Source of the DNA: Halorubrum aethiopicum
Lineage (GTDB): Archaea; Halobacteriota; Halobacteria; Halobacteriales; Haloferacaceae
Reading direction: 5' to 3'
Assembly (NCBI RefSeq): GCF_001542905.1
Contig: NZ_LOAJ01000001.1
Span: 1,054,001-1,118,000 of the forward strand
Length of the DNA stretch: 64,000 bases
Positions 62,773 through 64,000 of the stretch are shown piece after piece. Every line of letters begins with the position of its first letter. The first letter of the stretch is position 1. The notes below the pieces were generated by a model. That model was given only the letters and a program-made list of their open reading frames with translations, ran no database searches and had not been told where the DNA came from. A program made the position numbers and the translations under genes.

Positions 62773-64000
62773 TCAGTCGTCGTCCGCGGCCGTCGCGGGC
62801 TTCCGCCGGTCGTTTCGGGGCCCCTCGATGTCGACGTCGGGGAGGAGGTCGCGCAGGTACCGTCCGGTGTGGGAGTCGTCCTCGCGGGCGACCGCCTCGG
62901 GCGTCCCGCGCGCGACGAGCTCGCCGCCGCCCTCGCCGCCCTCGGGACCGAGGTCGATCACGCGGTCGGCGTTCTTCACGAGGTCGAGTTCGTGTTCGAT
63001 GACGACGACCGTGTTGCCGGCGTCGACGAGCCGGTGGAGCACCTCGATCAGCTTCCGCTCGTCCTCCTTGTGGAGCCCGGTCGTCGGCTCGTCGAGGAGG
63101 TAGAGCGTGTCGCCGGTGGCCTTCTTGCCGAGCTCCTCGGCGAGTTTCACGCGCTGGGCCTCGCCGCCGGAGAGGGTGGTCGAGGGCTGTCCGAGATCCA
63201 TGTAGCCGAGCCCCACGTCCTTCAGGAGCTTCAGGCGGCGCTGGAGCCCCTGGTGGCTCTCGAAGAAGTCGTACGCCTCCGCGACGCTCATCTCGAGCAC
63301 GTCGGCGATGGTCGCGCCCTTGTAGGTCACCTCGAGCGTCTCGTCGTTGTAGCGCGCCCCGCCGCACTGCTCGCAGGGGACGTGGACGTCGGAGAGGAAG
63401 TTCATCTCGATCTTCACGGTGCCCTGGCCGCCGCACTCCTCACAGCGGCCGCCCTTCACGTTGAAGGAGAACCGGCCCTTCTCGTAGCCGCGGCGCTTCG
63501 CGAGCTTGGTCTCCGCGAACAGCTCGCGGACGTGGTCGAACACGTCGGTGTACGTCGCGGGGTTCGACCGGGGCGTCCGGCCGATCGGCGACTGGTCGAT
63601 GAGCCGCACCGTCTCGATCCCGTCGATTCCCTCGATCGCGTCGTGCTCGCCGGGGTCGACCGAGGTGTTGTCGTTCATCTCGCGGGCGAGCCCCTTGTAG
63701 AGGACGTCGTTGACGAGCGTCGACTTCCCGGAGCCGGAGACGCCGGTGACGGTCGTGAGCGTGCCGAGCTCGATCGGCACGTCGAGGTCCTTCAGGTTGT
63801 GCTGGCGCGCGCCGCGCACGACCAGCTCGCCGTCCGGATCGCGCCGCTCGTCGGGGACCGGGATCGACTTCCGGCCCGCGAGGTAGTCGGCGGTGACGGA
63901 GTCGTCGGCCGCGACGATGTCGTCGAAGTCGCCCTGTGCGACCACCTCGCCGCCGCGCTTCCCCGGCCCCGGCCCCATGTCGACGATCTCGTCGGCCCGC
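62773..64000 (-). CDS. uvrA: Excinuclease ABC subunit A (UvrA), C-terminal part
   Basis: The window holds the last ~408 residues. Second ABC unit: Walker [14 protein letters not shown], zinc module [11 protein letters not shown] ... [10 protein letters not shown], signature [10 protein letters not shown] and Walker [13 protein letters not shown]. UvrA recognises bulky DNA lesions and loads UvrB. The end is a lysine-poor, acidic tail. The 5' part lies beyond base 64000. Confidence 0.96.
   Translation of the reverse strand, partial: RADEIVDMGPGPGKRGGEVVAQGDFDDIVAADDSVTADYLAGRKSIPVPDERRDPDGELVVRGARQHNLKDLDVPIELGTLTTVTGVSGSGKSTLVNDVLYKGLAREMNDNTSVDPGEHDAIEGIDGIETVRLIDQSPIGRTPRSNPATYTDVFDHVRELFAETKLAKRRGYEKGRFSFNVKGGRCEECGGQGTVKIEMNFLSDVHVPCEQCGGARYNDETLEVTYKGATIADVLEMSVAEAYDFFESHQGLQRRLKLLKDVGLGYMDLGQPSTTLSGGEAQRVKLAEELGKKATGDTLYLLDEPTTGLHKEDERKLIEVLHRLVDAGNTVVVIEHELDLVKNADRVIDLGPEGGEGGGELVARGTPEAVAREDDSHTGRYLRDLLPDVDIEGPRNDRRKPATAADDD

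Overview
The window comes from the chromosome of an extremely halophilic euryarchaeon (class Halobacteria); a Halorubrum-like relative fits best, but this is an inference. Support comes from the high GC content, very acidic proteins with long Asp/Glu tracts, TATA-type promoters close to start codons, frequent GTG starts and ATGA overlaps, an archaeal L1-L10-L12 ribosomal operon, archaellum genes, HalX and RecA-superfamily signalling proteins, a semi-phosphorylative sugar kinase and the haloarchaeal three-subunit propionyl-CoA carboxylase including PccX.

Layout. 1-4.3 kb: start of a PLP-dependent sulfur amino-acid enzyme, a GH3 beta-glucosidase and a DHH/RecJ-like nuclease. 4.3-10.1 kb: two winged-helix/small-membrane-protein pairs flank a molybdopterin oxidoreductase with a spondin-domain lipoprotein, and a HalX response regulator divergent from a RecA-superfamily ATPase. 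10.3-27.0 kb: a motility island with four archaellins in two tandem pairs, an uncharacterised cytoplasmic protein, a structured repeat element, a zinc-ribbon membrane protein, an 800-residue surface protein, cheY-cheC-cheD and arlCE-F-G-H-I-J. 27-38.3 kb: epimerase, HtpX, second copy of the repeat element, trehalose-synthase-like GH13, truncated globin, tRNA-Ser(CGA), MoxR, PyrE, a large histidine kinase and KdgK. 38.4-42.0 kb: DUF58/DUF4129 membrane operon. 42-48 kb: metallo-hydrolase and pccB-pccX-pccA. 48-50.2 kb: ribosomal L1-L10-L12. 50.3-64 kb: mixed metabolism and repair (histidine kinase, PanB, AbrB/MazF module, HAD, acyl-CoA dehydrogenase, AlaX, LarE, MutS-like, Rid, UvrA).

How the genes work together. 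The archaellins form the filament; ArlI/ArlJ drive assembly and rotation, ArlH is the regulatory ATPase, ArlF/ArlG are the stator-like periplasmic proteins, and ArlCE links the motor to CheY signalling, which CheC (phosphatase family) and CheD adjust. The pcc genes carboxylate propionyl/acetyl-CoA and lie near an acyl-CoA dehydrogenase that could supply substrate.

Quality note. Three genes (arlCE, the histidine kinase at 33.9-37.2 kb, the last gene of the DUF58 operon) each carry a one-base deletion-type frameshift at a 5-6 base G/C run. Their lengths become exact multiples of three if one base is restored. Homopolymer sequencing error is the simplest reading, although arlCE could be a genuine phase-variable tract. 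The most unusual item that is not a known gene is the repeated hairpin element at 14.24 and 29.19 kb.
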